Shown piece by piece: positions 11,297 through 20,080 of a stretch of 35,960 nt of DNA (position 1 is its first letter; every line of letters starts with the position of its first letter). The stretch is from Candidatus Brocadiaceae bacterium (GTDB taxonomy: Bacteria > Planctomycetota > Brocadiia > SM23-32). The stretch spans positions 1 through 35,960 of the forward strand of contig PUMZ01000305.1 of NCBI GenBank assembly GCA_003551565.1. The letters run 5' to 3'. The position numbers were made by a program, and so were the translations under genes. The notes under the pieces were generated by a model, which saw only the letters and a list, made by a program, of their open reading frames with translations, did not search any database and was not told the DNA's origin.

Positions 11297-12316
11297 GTGA
11301 CCGATGCAATCGATCCCGTAAAGAGCATAGAGAAAATTTATCATGAAGAGATGCGGGAGATTCCATATCCCGTTTTCATGAAATGTTTTGACAGGCTTTT
11401 TGTTGAAACGCCCCATTCCGCCGCCCCTCCCGCCGCCGAATTAAAGAAATATTTTCGGGCGGTTTGTATGGCCGTGGAAAGGGGCATTGCCGATTATGAG
11501 CGGCGTGGCGCCGACAGGGTGAAAGAGTTTTATGAGACGGTTTACCCCGTATGGAAAGATGGCATGCCGGAGGGGGAGTTCAGAGAATTCCAGAACATCC
11601 TTGACGGCAGCGGGGAGGGAACAAGCCGTCAGCGCGAGATCGGTGCTCAGCCGGATATTATCGGGGGCGGGGAGGGGATTGATTATGAATGCGAAGGTGG
11701 CTATCCCGATGAAGTGCACAGGAAGTTCGAGCGTGCTTTCCGGTCTGCGCTCGAGGCGGAAGGACGGAAGGCGGGCGGCGGTGAAGAGGGTCGTGGAGGA
11801 GACTCTGAGGATGGGGAACGTGCCGAAGCGCAACCGCGCAGTGCGGGCGTAACGGGCGAAGATGTGCCGGTATTTTCGTCCGCGAAGCATCTCTCGGAAG
11901 CCGTATCGGCCGGAAAGGTGGCGCTGAGTTATACGGATATGTCACACAAGACTCCGCTTGCCGCATACCGGCACGAGGATACACAGGTCATGGTCCGGCT
12001 GGTGCAGAGCGCGAGAGCTTATTATCTTTCGTTGACTTATCCGGCGGGGTATGCCGGCAGGGAGGATGCGGATCAGCGCATGATTGCGGTGACTTCAAGG
12101 CTGGGCTATACAGAGGTGAAGGATTGTGAATATCAACTGAAGGGGCGCAATTATTCCCTGAACTTGCTGTTTGGCGCCCGGGCCACTTATCTGGCATGCC
12201 GGACGGGGATAGGATTGAGTCCTCAATCGTTTGAAAAAGCCTTGAGCGAACTGGACAGGCATCTTCAGGAGATCGTGGAAGAATTTCGCGTGAAAAAAGG
12301 AAACGGGGGGGCTTAG
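11297..12316 (+). CDS. Uncharacterised two-domain protein with Gly/Glu/Arg-rich linker
   Basis: Open frame with GTG start preceded by GGAGG (TTG at 11267 also possible). No family recognised. Confidence 0.7.
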   Translation: MTDAIDPVKSIEKIYHEEMREIPYPVFMKCFDRLFVETPHSAAPPAAELKKYFRAVCMAVERGIADYERRGADRVKEFYETVYPVWKDGMPEGEFREFQNILDGSGEGTSRQREIGAQPDIIGGGEGIDYECEGGYPDEVHRKFERAFRSALEAEGRKAGGGEEGRGGDSEDGERAEAQPRSAGVTGEDVPVFSSAKHLSEAVSAGKVALSYTDMSHKTPLAAYRHEDTQVMVRLVQSARAYYLSLTYPAGYAGREDADQRMIAVTSRLGYTEVKDCEYQLKGRNYSLNLLFGARATYLACRTGIGLSPQSFEKALSELDRHLQEIVEEFRVKKGNGGA

Positions 12317-12363
12317 ACGACAGGTCTGGTGCGGATATCATCGGGTTAGAGCGAGGAGGGGAT

Positions 12364-13509
12364 ATGCAAAAGAAAGTTATGCTTGCATTTACCGGGGGAC
12401 TTCAATCGTCGGTCTGCTTGCACTGGCTCACCAGAAAACGCGGTGCACTGGTCACGGCGCTTATCGTCGAGCTCGGGCCGGAGACGCGGGCTTACGAACT
12501 TGGGGAAGAGGCTGTCAGGTCGGGCGCGGCGGGGGCACATGTGGAGGATTGCCGTGAGGAGTTCATCCGCGAATACGCTTTCAGGGCACTGCGCGCATCA
12601 GCCATTTATGAAAGGGGATATCTTCTCAGCGGGGCGCTTGCACGTCCTTTAATTGCGGAAGTTTTAACGCGCCTGGCCGATGAGGACGGCTTCCATTCTG
12701 TTGCGCTGGGGACATGCAGAACCAGTAATGATGCGAGCCGGTTCCGTTCCCACGTGCGGAGGCTTGCACCGCATCTGGATATAATAGCTCCGGATCAGAT
12801 CCCGCCGTTGCAGAGCCGTGATGCGGCCCTTGAATATGCCGAAAAACATGGGATTGTTCCGTTTGAAGGCACCTCGGCGGCGCTCAGCTACGATATCAAT
12901 CTGTGGGGAGCGTCGGTTGCGGCGGATCCGTCACTTGGCACATGGGAGTCGTTATCGGAGGATTATTACATTCTTACCGTCAGTGCCGAGGCTGCTCCCG
13001 AACAGCCTGAAGCGCTGACTCTGGAGTTTGAGCGGGGTACTCCCGTACGTGTTGACGGGGAGCCGATGGCCCCGAAAGAGCTGGTCGAACATCTCAATAC
13101 CCGTGCAGGCAGGCACGGGATAGGGCGCGTGGAACTGGTTGAGGACCGGCTATTCGGTTTGAAATCGCGGGAGGTTTATGAGGCGCCCGCTGCGTGTTTG
13201 CTGATGGAAGCCCTGAGGGCACTGGAAGAGCTTTGCCTCGATTATGCGACACTCCAGGTGAAAGGCGATATCGGACGTTTTTATGCCAACCTGATTTACA
13301 GCGGGGGGTGGTTTGAACAGCTGCGCGAGGCGTATGATGCCTTTTTGGAGGTTACCCGCCGGCATTTGAACGGCACCGTCGGAATGGATTTGTACAAGGG
13401 CCGCGCCGTGGTAACGGGGCGCAGTTCACCCGACAGCCTTTTTGACGGGGACGCGCTGGAGGAGTTCAACGGAGCCATCGTGCCTGTCCGCCGGAACTGC
13501 CCCCTGTAA
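12364..13509 (+). CDS. Argininosuccinate synthase-like protein (divergent ArgG paralogue)
   Basis: Alignable with ASS end to end by eye: KVMLAFTGGLQSSVCLHWL, LLSGALARPLIA, GTCRTSNDASRF, GRHGIGRVELVEDRLFGLKSREVYEAPA, TGRSSPDSLFD. SD GAGGAGG. Confidence 0.85.
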   Translation: MQKKVMLAFTGGLQSSVCLHWLTRKRGALVTALIVELGPETRAYELGEEAVRSGAAGAHVEDCREEFIREYAFRALRASAIYERGYLLSGALARPLIAEVLTRLADEDGFHSVALGTCRTSNDASRFRSHVRRLAPHLDIIAPDQIPPLQSRDAALEYAEKHGIVPFEGTSAALSYDINLWGASVAADPSLGTWESLSEDYYILTVSAEAAPEQPEALTLEFERGTPVRVDGEPMAPKELVEHLNTRAGRHGIGRVELVEDRLFGLKSREVYEAPAACLLMEALRALEELCLDYATLQVKGDIGRFYANLIYSGGWFEQLREAYDAFLEVTRRHLNGTVGMDLYKGRAVVTGRSSPDSLFDGDALEEFNGAIVPVRRNCPL

Positions 13510-13636
13510 GGTTCTCGGATGGTTTCCCGCAAATTGTCATTGCACCGCATTGCAGATGTATGGATGAAGGAACACCGATGAACAGTGACGTTTTCTACTT
13601 CTTCACCGGCCGCACTTTCCGATAATACCGCACGCC

Positions 13637-14914
13637 ATGGATATGGATACAGCTCGCCGCGCAACGATTATCAGCACGGGTCGTGAGCTGGTTTCGGGCC
13701 GTGCTGTGGACTCCAATGCCGTTTTCCTGGCCCGTCTTCTGGTTGAAAACGGTTTTCAGGTGGGGAGAATCTGCATTCTGGGGGACAATCCGGACGATAT
13801 CACTTCCGAGATCAAGGCCGCTGCGGGCAGAGACGGCTTCGTTCTTATTACCGGCGGGCTTGGCCCCACGGCCGATGACAGGACACGCGGGGCGGTTGCC
13901 GAGGCGGTCGGAATGGAGCTGGTCCGGCGGGATGAGGCGCTGAGGTGCCTGAAGCGCACGCTCGGCAGGCACGGATTGGATCTTTGCCGGCGGCATATAG
14001 CCCAGGCCTGCACGCCCGGGCACGGCCCGGTGTTCGAAAATGCCGTCGGGACGGCCTGCGGTTTTTGTTGCCATCTGCAGGGAACAAAGGTGATAGCGAT
14101 GCCCGGGGTTCCGCAGGAGATGCGCACGATGTTTTCCGGCCACGTCCTGCCGTTTATGCTGGGAGTCTTGCGACGTTCCGCTTTGCAGGACCGGGTCACT
14201 GCCTCGGAGCGGGGCAACGTGTTCGGCCTCCCGGAGTCCAAAGTCAATTCTTTGATAAGTGATATGATGGAGCCGGGACGCAATCCGGAGCTCGGGCTGT
14301 GCGTGGAGGATGGCAGAATAGTCATTTCCGTGGTTGCCGGGGCGGTGTTGGAAGAGGAGGCCCGGGCTCTTATCGAAAAGGATGTGCTGGAGTTGCGGAA
14401 GAGACTTGGCGATGCCATTTATGGGTATGGAGATACGACTCTTGCGGCTTCACTGGGAGCGTTGCTGAAACGCGGGGGATGGCGTGTTGCTCTGGCGGAA
14501 TCCTGCACCGGCGGCCTGATCGGCGATATGCTGGTTGACGTCCCCGGAATATCTGAATCTTTTCTGCTCGACGTTGTGGCTTACAGCAATGATGCAAAGA
14601 AAACGTTGCTGGGAGTTAAGCCGGAAAGCATCGATGCATATGGTGCAGTAAGCGAGGAGGTTGCGAAGGAGATGGCGTGCGGGGTCAGCCGGATCTGCGG
14701 AGCGGATCTGGGCCTGAGCACCACCGGCATAGCCGGTCCTTCGGGCGGGAGCCCCTCCAAGCCGGTCGGCCTTGTCTATGTCGGGGTTTGTTTCCAGGGC
14801 CAGAGCCACAGTTTCCAACACAATCTCCGGGGCGATCGGAGACAGATACGCCACAGGGCGGCCTGTTATGCGTTGAATCATTTGCGTCGAATTCTTTTTC
14901 AGGACGGAGCTTGA
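13637..14914 (+). CDS. cinA: CinA family protein (nicotinamide-nucleotide amidase type)
   Basis: N-terminal MoaB/MogA-like domain (LITGGLGPTADD) plus C-terminal CinA domain (ALAESCTGGLIGDMLVDVPG...STTGIAGPSGGSPSKPVGLVYVGV). Confidence 0.93.
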   Translation: MDMDTARRATIISTGRELVSGRAVDSNAVFLARLLVENGFQVGRICILGDNPDDITSEIKAAAGRDGFVLITGGLGPTADDRTRGAVAEAVGMELVRRDEALRCLKRTLGRHGLDLCRRHIAQACTPGHGPVFENAVGTACGFCCHLQGTKVIAMPGVPQEMRTMFSGHVLPFMLGVLRRSALQDRVTASERGNVFGLPESKVNSLISDMMEPGRNPELGLCVEDGRIVISVVAGAVLEEEARALIEKDVLELRKRLGDAIYGYGDTTLAASLGALLKRGGWRVALAESCTGGLIGDMLVDVPGISESFLLDVVAYSNDAKKTLLGVKPESIDAYGAVSEEVAKEMACGVSRICGADLGLSTTGIAGPSGGSPSKPVGLVYVGVCFQGQSHSFQHNLRGDRRQIRHRAACYALNHLRRILFQDGA

Positions 14915-14917
14915 AAA

Positions 14918-14952
14918 TAAATCTTTTTCAAAAAAGGACTGAAAAAGATTTA
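14918..14952 (+). repeat. 13-bp perfect inverted repeat just after cinA
   Basis: TAAATCTTTTTCA - 9 nt - TGAAAAAGATTTA, starting 4 nt after the cinA stop. AT-rich, no clear U-tract, so terminator status is unproven. Confidence 0.6.
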
Positions 14953-15065
14953 ATAGAACGACAACGGCATAAGGCCAACGACCTATCACTTTTTTACTTC
15001 GACAATTTGTTGTTAGCGTGAAAACACTAAGCGCCTAACGCGGAAGTTGCTAATTTTTGCATTGT

Positions 15066-15094
15066 TTGACAATGCGTGTGAAAACCATTACTAT
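15066..15094 (+). promoter_or_regulatory. Strong sigma-70-type promoter
   Basis: TTGACA-N17-TACTAT, about 200 bp upstream of the malectin lipoprotein start. Confidence 0.7.
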
Positions 15095-15293
15095 TTTATG
15101 AAAGCCCGTTGGGGAGCGGCTGTATGAGAGCGTGAGTCGTGAGGTGCCTCACTCCGCAGCCCCGGCGTCGCCTGCCATTTTAGCGCACGGGCATCGCAAG
15201 AAGCATTTGAGTGGCGCGAACGGGCATTGGAACGAAGAAGGCGGAATTCCCCCAATTTTTTTCAGGTTCACTGGCTTTTTGGGAGGCGTTATC

Positions 15294-15869
15294 ATGAGAA
15301 AGATGCGGAGCGTCGTTGCGGTGTCGGTTTTGGCGGTACTGTATGTCGTATTCGCCGGTTGCGCGGCCCTGGAACGGGACACCGGTCCTGACTGGGAAAT
15401 CAGGGTCAACGCCGGCAGCGGAGAGGTCTACGTGGACCAGGCGGGCCGCACGTGGCTGGCCGATCAGCGTCTGAACGAAGAGGAGATCTGGGGAGCGGTT
15501 GGAGGAGAGATGGTGGCCAGGGACGATATCGATATTCCGGACACCACCGCTCCCGGTGTTTACCGCACCGCCCGCTCCGGCATGGAAAAATACGTTTTCA
15601 CTGTTATTCCGGGCACCTATACGGTACGCCTGCATTTCACCGAGGCATCCGAGGATGCAGCCGCTCCCGGCGAGCGTGTCTTTGACGTGAAGATCCAGGA
15701 CGAAGTGGTTCTCAAGCAGTTCGATCCCTTCAAGGTATCCGGCGGACTCAACCTGCCTGTTACCGAACAATTCACCGGTATCGAGCCCATCGGCGGTCAA
15801 ATCACCCTTGAGTTCGTGGCGGACGTTCAACAACCGACGATCAACGGCATTGAGATAACGGGTTTTTAA
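15294..15869 (+). CDS. Malectin-domain lipoprotein
   Basis: Signal peptide with lipobox MRKMRSVVAVSVLAVLYVVFAGC; malectin-like IRVNAGSGEVYVDQAGRTWLADQ, GTYTVRLHFTEA, GERVFDVKIQ, INGIEI. SD GGGAGG. Confidence 0.85.
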   Translation: MRKMRSVVAVSVLAVLYVVFAGCAALERDTGPDWEIRVNAGSGEVYVDQAGRTWLADQRLNEEEIWGAVGGEMVARDDIDIPDTTAPGVYRTARSGMEKYVFTVIPGTYTVRLHFTEASEDAAAPGERVFDVKIQDEVVLKQFDPFKVSGGLNLPVTEQFTGIEPIGGQITLEFVADVQQPTINGIEITGF

Positions 15870-18773
15870 ATGAACTGTTGCGGGAAACGAGAGGATCGGC
15901 AAGATATCCCCCTGATAAAGAGTACGGACGTCATCGTGGTGGGGGGGGCCACCGCCGGCGTGGCGGCGGCTTGTTCGGCGGCTCAAACCGGCGCCGGTGT
16001 TTTTCTTGCCTGCAGTGCGACGTATTTGGGAGAGGATATTTGCGCCACCGGCCGGCTGTGGCTGCAGGAGGGCGATGATCTGAATCACCCGCTTTCGGAA
16101 GAAATTTTTACGGACAAGGCGGGCGATATCGTATCACCGCAACGCCCGATGCAAGTGAAGCGTAAGCTTGAAGAAGCACTCCTGAGGGCCGGTGTGGAAT
16201 TTCTGTATGCCGCCCTTCCCGCAGACCTTTTGGTCGATGAGGAGGGGAGCATTGGAGGTGTGGTGTTGACCGGCAAATCCGGCCCCTTTGCCGTGAGCGG
16301 ACGTGTTGTCATCGATGCCACGCCGCCGGCGGCTCTGGCCGGGATGGCGGGGATTCCGTTTTCCTCCTGGCCGGGCGGCACGGTGAGTTTCACGCGCATG
16401 GTCGCCGGCCATCCCGCCGAAGACGGGAGCGGCTGTACAGAACGGCTCCTTCCCGGTCTGCTGCGGGAAGTCGGCGGACCGGGAGCGGAGGGTTGCAGAG
16501 GTTTCGAATACACGGCGGAGCTGGAGCTGGGGGACTGGACCCCCTCATCGCTGGCTGAGGCCGAGCACCTCATGCGGGATCGCACCTGGCATAAGGACCA
16601 GCTGTGGAGCGCGGACAGGTGCCAGGTCACGCCGCCGGTTTGTATCGATCCGGACTCCGTTCGCGAAGGTTTGTCGGTCGGGGAGCTGGATTCCGGCTGT
16701 TTCGCGACCTCGCTCGACGGGCTCTACGTTCTGGGGCCGTGCGCGGCGTTGCCGCGCTCTGTGGCGGCGGCCCTGCAGCGCGCGCCTTTGGCTATCAGTG
16801 CCGGAGACCGGCTCGGGCGCGACGTGGCCCGCAAGTTGAGGAATGCCGGTACAGGGCTGCACCCTCCTCTGAAACCGATGCATTCCGGCCATGCCAACGG
16901 GGACGAAGACGTTTGCGAACCTTTTACCGGTGTACGTTTCCGGCGCGAGGCGCTGGAGCATATTCCGGGTCCCGCCGGCACGGACCTGCAGATTCTGGGT
17001 GAATTTGACGTCGTCGTTGCGGGAGGCGGCACGGGCGGCGCGCCGGCGGCGATCGCCGCCGCCAGGAGCGGAGGACGTGTTCTGCTTCTGGAGAGCCTCC
17101 ACGGCCTGGGCGGGGTTGGCACGCTCGGTTATATTACGCGCTATTACCACGGCTACCGCGGCGGATTTACGGAGGAAATAACCGGCGCAATGGAACGGAT
17201 GTCGGGGGGGGAAGAAGGGTTCAACCCCGGTGAATGGAATCCGGAACACAAATCCGAGTGGCTGCGGGCCGAACTTAGGAAGGCCGGCGGAACGGTGTGG
17301 TATGGTTCGACCGCATCCGGCGCGCTGATGGTGGGAAGCAGGGTCTGCGGCGTCGTCGTCAACACCCCGCTGGGCCGCGGAATGGTCCGGGCGGGGGCTG
17401 TGATCGATGCCACGGGAAACGCGGATGTGGCCGCGGCTGCCGGGGCCGAATGTGGTGTCGTGAGCGACAGCGACCTTGCCGTGCAGGGGAGCGGCTTGCC
17501 TCCGCGTCCGCTTGTGCCGCGCTACTTCAACACCGACTATACGTTCATAGAAGACGGCGATCCCATCGACGTGACACGCGCTTTTGTCGCTTCACGACGC
17601 AAGTTCAAGGATGCATTCGATGCGGCCCAGCTCCCCGACAGCCGTGAGCGGCGCCAGGTCAAGGGCGATGTTACCGTCACCCCTCTGCACGCATACACGG
17701 GCGCCACATGGCATGATACGATCTGCCTCAGCCGCAGCAATTTCGACAGCCACGGATTTACCATACATCCCCTTTTCTTCATCCAGCCTCCCGACCGCAG
17801 AAGCCTGGATGTGTGGCTGCCTTTGAGGGCCTTGATGCCCGCCGGAATTGAAGGTCTGCTTGTCACCGGGCTGGCGATCAGCGCCCACAGGGACGTGATG
17901 CCGGCGCTGCGGATGCAGCCCGACGTCCAGAACCACTCCTATGCCGCCGGCCTGGCGGCGGCCGAAGCAGCCGCGGAGCGCATTGCGCTGCGAGAAATCA
18001 ATATCCGCAGGCTGCAACGGCGTCTGGTTGACGGTGGTTTTATTCCCGCTTCCGTTCTGCTGCACGGGGACGTCCACAACGCCGCCGGAAGCATTGTTCG
18101 TTCGGCAGCCGGGGGGGAGCTGAGGCATCACAGTGAACTTGCCGCTCTTATGTCCCTGCCGGAGGAGGCGCTGCCGGTGCTGAAGAAACGACTTGCGACG
18201 GAACAGGACAGAGAGGCATCGATAAGGTGTGCAAAGCTGCTTGCTTTTATGGGTGACCTTTCCGGTGAGGACATTCTCCTCGGAGCTGTTGGCGCCGGGG
18301 AATGGGACGAGGGATGGAACTTCAGGGGTATGGGCCAGTTCGGCAGGAGCATGAGCCCTACCGACGACTGCGTGGCGGCGCTGGCGCATTTGCGTTCTGA
18401 AAAAGCGCATCCCGTGTTGCTGGAAAAAGCCGGGCGGCTCGGAGCCAGCGATGCTTTTTCTCATTTTCGAGCTATCGCTCTTTATGCCGAGTCCGCGGGC
18501 GGAAACGGGTGGGCCGCGCTGCTCGGCGAGCTTCTTGAAAAACCGGGGATCGGCGGCTTTTCAATCAACAGCCTCGGTGAGGCGCTTTCCGACATACCTG
18601 CGGACAGGAACGATAACAGCCTGCGGAACAGGTCCCTGCGCGAACTTTACCTGGCGCGGGCCCTCTACCGCTGCGGCGACCCGGACGGGGTTGCGGAAGA
18701 TATCCTCCGGCAATACAGCCGTGACATCCGCGGGCATTATGTTCGCCACGCCGCGGTGGTGCTTGGCAGCTGA
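15870..18773 (+). CDS. FAD-dependent oxidoreductase with two tandem FAD_oxidored-like domains and a HEAT-like C-terminus
   Basis: TDVIVVGGATAGVAAACSAAQTG (domain 1) and EFDVVVAGGGTGGAPAAIAAARSGGRVLLLESLHGLGGVGTLG (domain 2). ATG directly follows the upstream stop. Confidence 0.88.
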   Translation: MNCCGKREDRQDIPLIKSTDVIVVGGATAGVAAACSAAQTGAGVFLACSATYLGEDICATGRLWLQEGDDLNHPLSEEIFTDKAGDIVSPQRPMQVKRKLEEALLRAGVEFLYAALPADLLVDEEGSIGGVVLTGKSGPFAVSGRVVIDATPPAALAGMAGIPFSSWPGGTVSFTRMVAGHPAEDGSGCTERLLPGLLREVGGPGAEGCRGFEYTAELELGDWTPSSLAEAEHLMRDRTWHKDQLWSADRCQVTPPVCIDPDSVREGLSVGELDSGCFATSLDGLYVLGPCAALPRSVAAALQRAPLAISAGDRLGRDVARKLRNAGTGLHPPLKPMHSGHANGDEDVCEPFTGVRFRREALEHIPGPAGTDLQILGEFDVVVAGGGTGGAPAAIAAARSGGRVLLLESLHGLGGVGTLGYITRYYHGYRGGFTEEITGAMERMSGGEEGFNPGEWNPEHKSEWLRAELRKAGGTVWYGSTASGALMVGSRVCGVVVNTPLGRGMVRAGAVIDATGNADVAAAAGAECGVVSDSDLAVQGSGLPPRPLVPRYFNTDYTFIEDGDPIDVTRAFVASRRKFKDAFDAAQLPDSRERRQVKGDVTVTPLHAYTGATWHDTICLSRSNFDSHGFTIHPLFFIQPPDRRSLDVWLPLRALMPAGIEGLLVTGLAISAHRDVMPALRMQPDVQNHSYAAGLAAAEAAAERIALREINIRRLQRRLVDGGFIPASVLLHGDVHNAAGSIVRSAAGGELRHHSELAALMSLPEEALPVLKKRLATEQDREASIRCAKLLAFMGDLSGEDILLGAVGAGEWDEGWNFRGMGQFGRSMSPTDDCVAALAHLRSEKAHPVLLEKAGRLGASDAFSHFRAIALYAESAGGNGWAALLGELLEKPGIGGFSINSLGEALSDIPADRNDNSLRNRSLRELYLARALYRCGDPDGVAEDILRQYSRDIRGHYVRHAAVVLGS

Positions 18774-18889
18774 GCTGTGGTCCGGAGGCGGATGGGTGAA
18801 ATCCTCAGCGGACTGTTTGGAAAGTTGCTCCGTGCACCAGTCATCGGCAGAAAAGAATCCGGAAAACGCTTTCCGTGGCAATTCCTGCC

Positions 18890-18960
18890 GTTTTGAATTT
18901 TGATGCGTCATTTTGAACTTCTGATTCCTCATTTTAAAGATCTCATCCCGGAATCCGGCT
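18890..18960. repeat. Degenerate intergenic AAATTCAAAAC-type repeat
   Basis: gttttgaattttgatgcgtc / attttgaacttctgattcctc / attttaaagatctcatc; reverse strand encodes the spurious string KMRNQKFKMTHQNSK. Confidence 0.45.
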
Positions 18961-18978
18961 TGTCCGGGCTTGGAAACC

Positions 18979-20061
18979 ATGAAGAAAAAAATAACAATAG
19001 CCATTGTCGGATGCGGCGTCATAGCGCCGACCCATATCAAGAGCTTTCAGCTGCATAAGGATACAGAGGTTAAATGGGCCTGTGATCTGATGGTAGATAA
19101 AGCCCGCAGGCTGGCCCAAATCCATGCTATAGAATGCACAACGCAGGACTACCGGGAGCTTCTTGACGACAGTGATGTCGACTGCGTTGCGATCTGCACG
19201 GACCATTCCTCCCATTCCCCGATTGCCGTTGACGCACTTGATGCCGGCAAGCACGTGCTTTGCGAGAAGGCGCTGGGGGCGACACGTGAAGGTATGGATG
19301 CAATGTGTGCAGCGCACCAGCGCAATCCCGAACTCGTTTTCAGCGGCGTTTTCCAGCACCGTTTCGATCATTCCATACGAACCCTGCGCCGTGCGGTCAG
19401 CGACGGCGCCCTGGGCACCCTGCTCAATGCTGGCGTGCAACTGCGCTGTCTGCGCACGGACGAGTACTACCATGGCGACGCCTGGAGGGGCACCTGGCAG
19501 GAAGAAGGCGGCTCGGTTCTCATCAATCAATCCATCCATTTTATCGATGCCCTGCTGTGGATAGTGGGCGGAGCTTCGCAGGTCTGCGGTGCGTATGCAA
19601 ATATTACCCATGCCGGGGCCATTGAGACGGAAGACTGTGCGGCGGCGGCGTTGCGTCTGAACTGCGGTGCGCTCGGCACGCTGGAAGCCACCTCGTCATC
19701 ACATCTTGGATGGGAACCAACATTGTCTTTGCACGGGGTGAGAGGCTCGATAGAGTTCCGGAACGGAGAGTTGATCAAATCGCGGTTTGAAAATCCGGAT
19801 GACGCAGAAATGCTGATCCAGGAACTGGAGTGCGGAGAGCAAGCTCAAGGCGTCGCTTGCGGCAAGGACTATTACGGGACGGGTCATCCGGCGCAGATTG
19901 CCGATTTTCTTGACGCGGTGCGCGGGGGCCGAGAGCCGTTCATCAGCGGTGAAGATGCGCGCCATGCCGTCGATGTTGTCCTGGGCATATACGATTCGCA
20001 TGAGAAAAACCGCTGGGTTCCAGTAAGAAAACCAACGGCCGATGCGGTTTCTTGCTGCTGA
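18979..20061 (+). CDS. Gfo/Idh/MocA family oxidoreductase
   Basis: ITIAIVGCGVIAPTHIKSF Rossmann motif, GKHVLCEKALG, GGSVLINQSIHFIDALLWIVG. Confidence 0.9.
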   Translation: MKKKITIAIVGCGVIAPTHIKSFQLHKDTEVKWACDLMVDKARRLAQIHAIECTTQDYRELLDDSDVDCVAICTDHSSHSPIAVDALDAGKHVLCEKALGATREGMDAMCAAHQRNPELVFSGVFQHRFDHSIRTLRRAVSDGALGTLLNAGVQLRCLRTDEYYHGDAWRGTWQEEGGSVLINQSIHFIDALLWIVGGASQVCGAYANITHAGAIETEDCAAAALRLNCGALGTLEATSSSHLGWEPTLSLHGVRGSIEFRNGELIKSRFENPDDAEMLIQELECGEQAQGVACGKDYYGTGHPAQIADFLDAVRGGREPFISGEDARHAVDVVLGIYDSHEKNRWVPVRKPTADAVSCC

Positions 20062-20080
20062 AGCGGATGGCGCGATTTTC

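Noticed and set aside
13578-13625. Possible Phe/Tyr-rich leader peptide MNSDVFYFFTGRTFR before cinA
   Set aside because: No attenuator-like terminator or amino-acid biosynthesis gene follows; too short to separate from chance.
14450-14989. 179-aa minus-strand ORF
   Set aside because: Antisense to cinA C-terminal domain; no domain evidence.
18451-18903. 150-aa plus-strand ORF overlapping the end of the FAD oxidoreductase
   Set aside because: Out-of-frame overlap with a well-supported CDS; tail translates the intergenic repeat.
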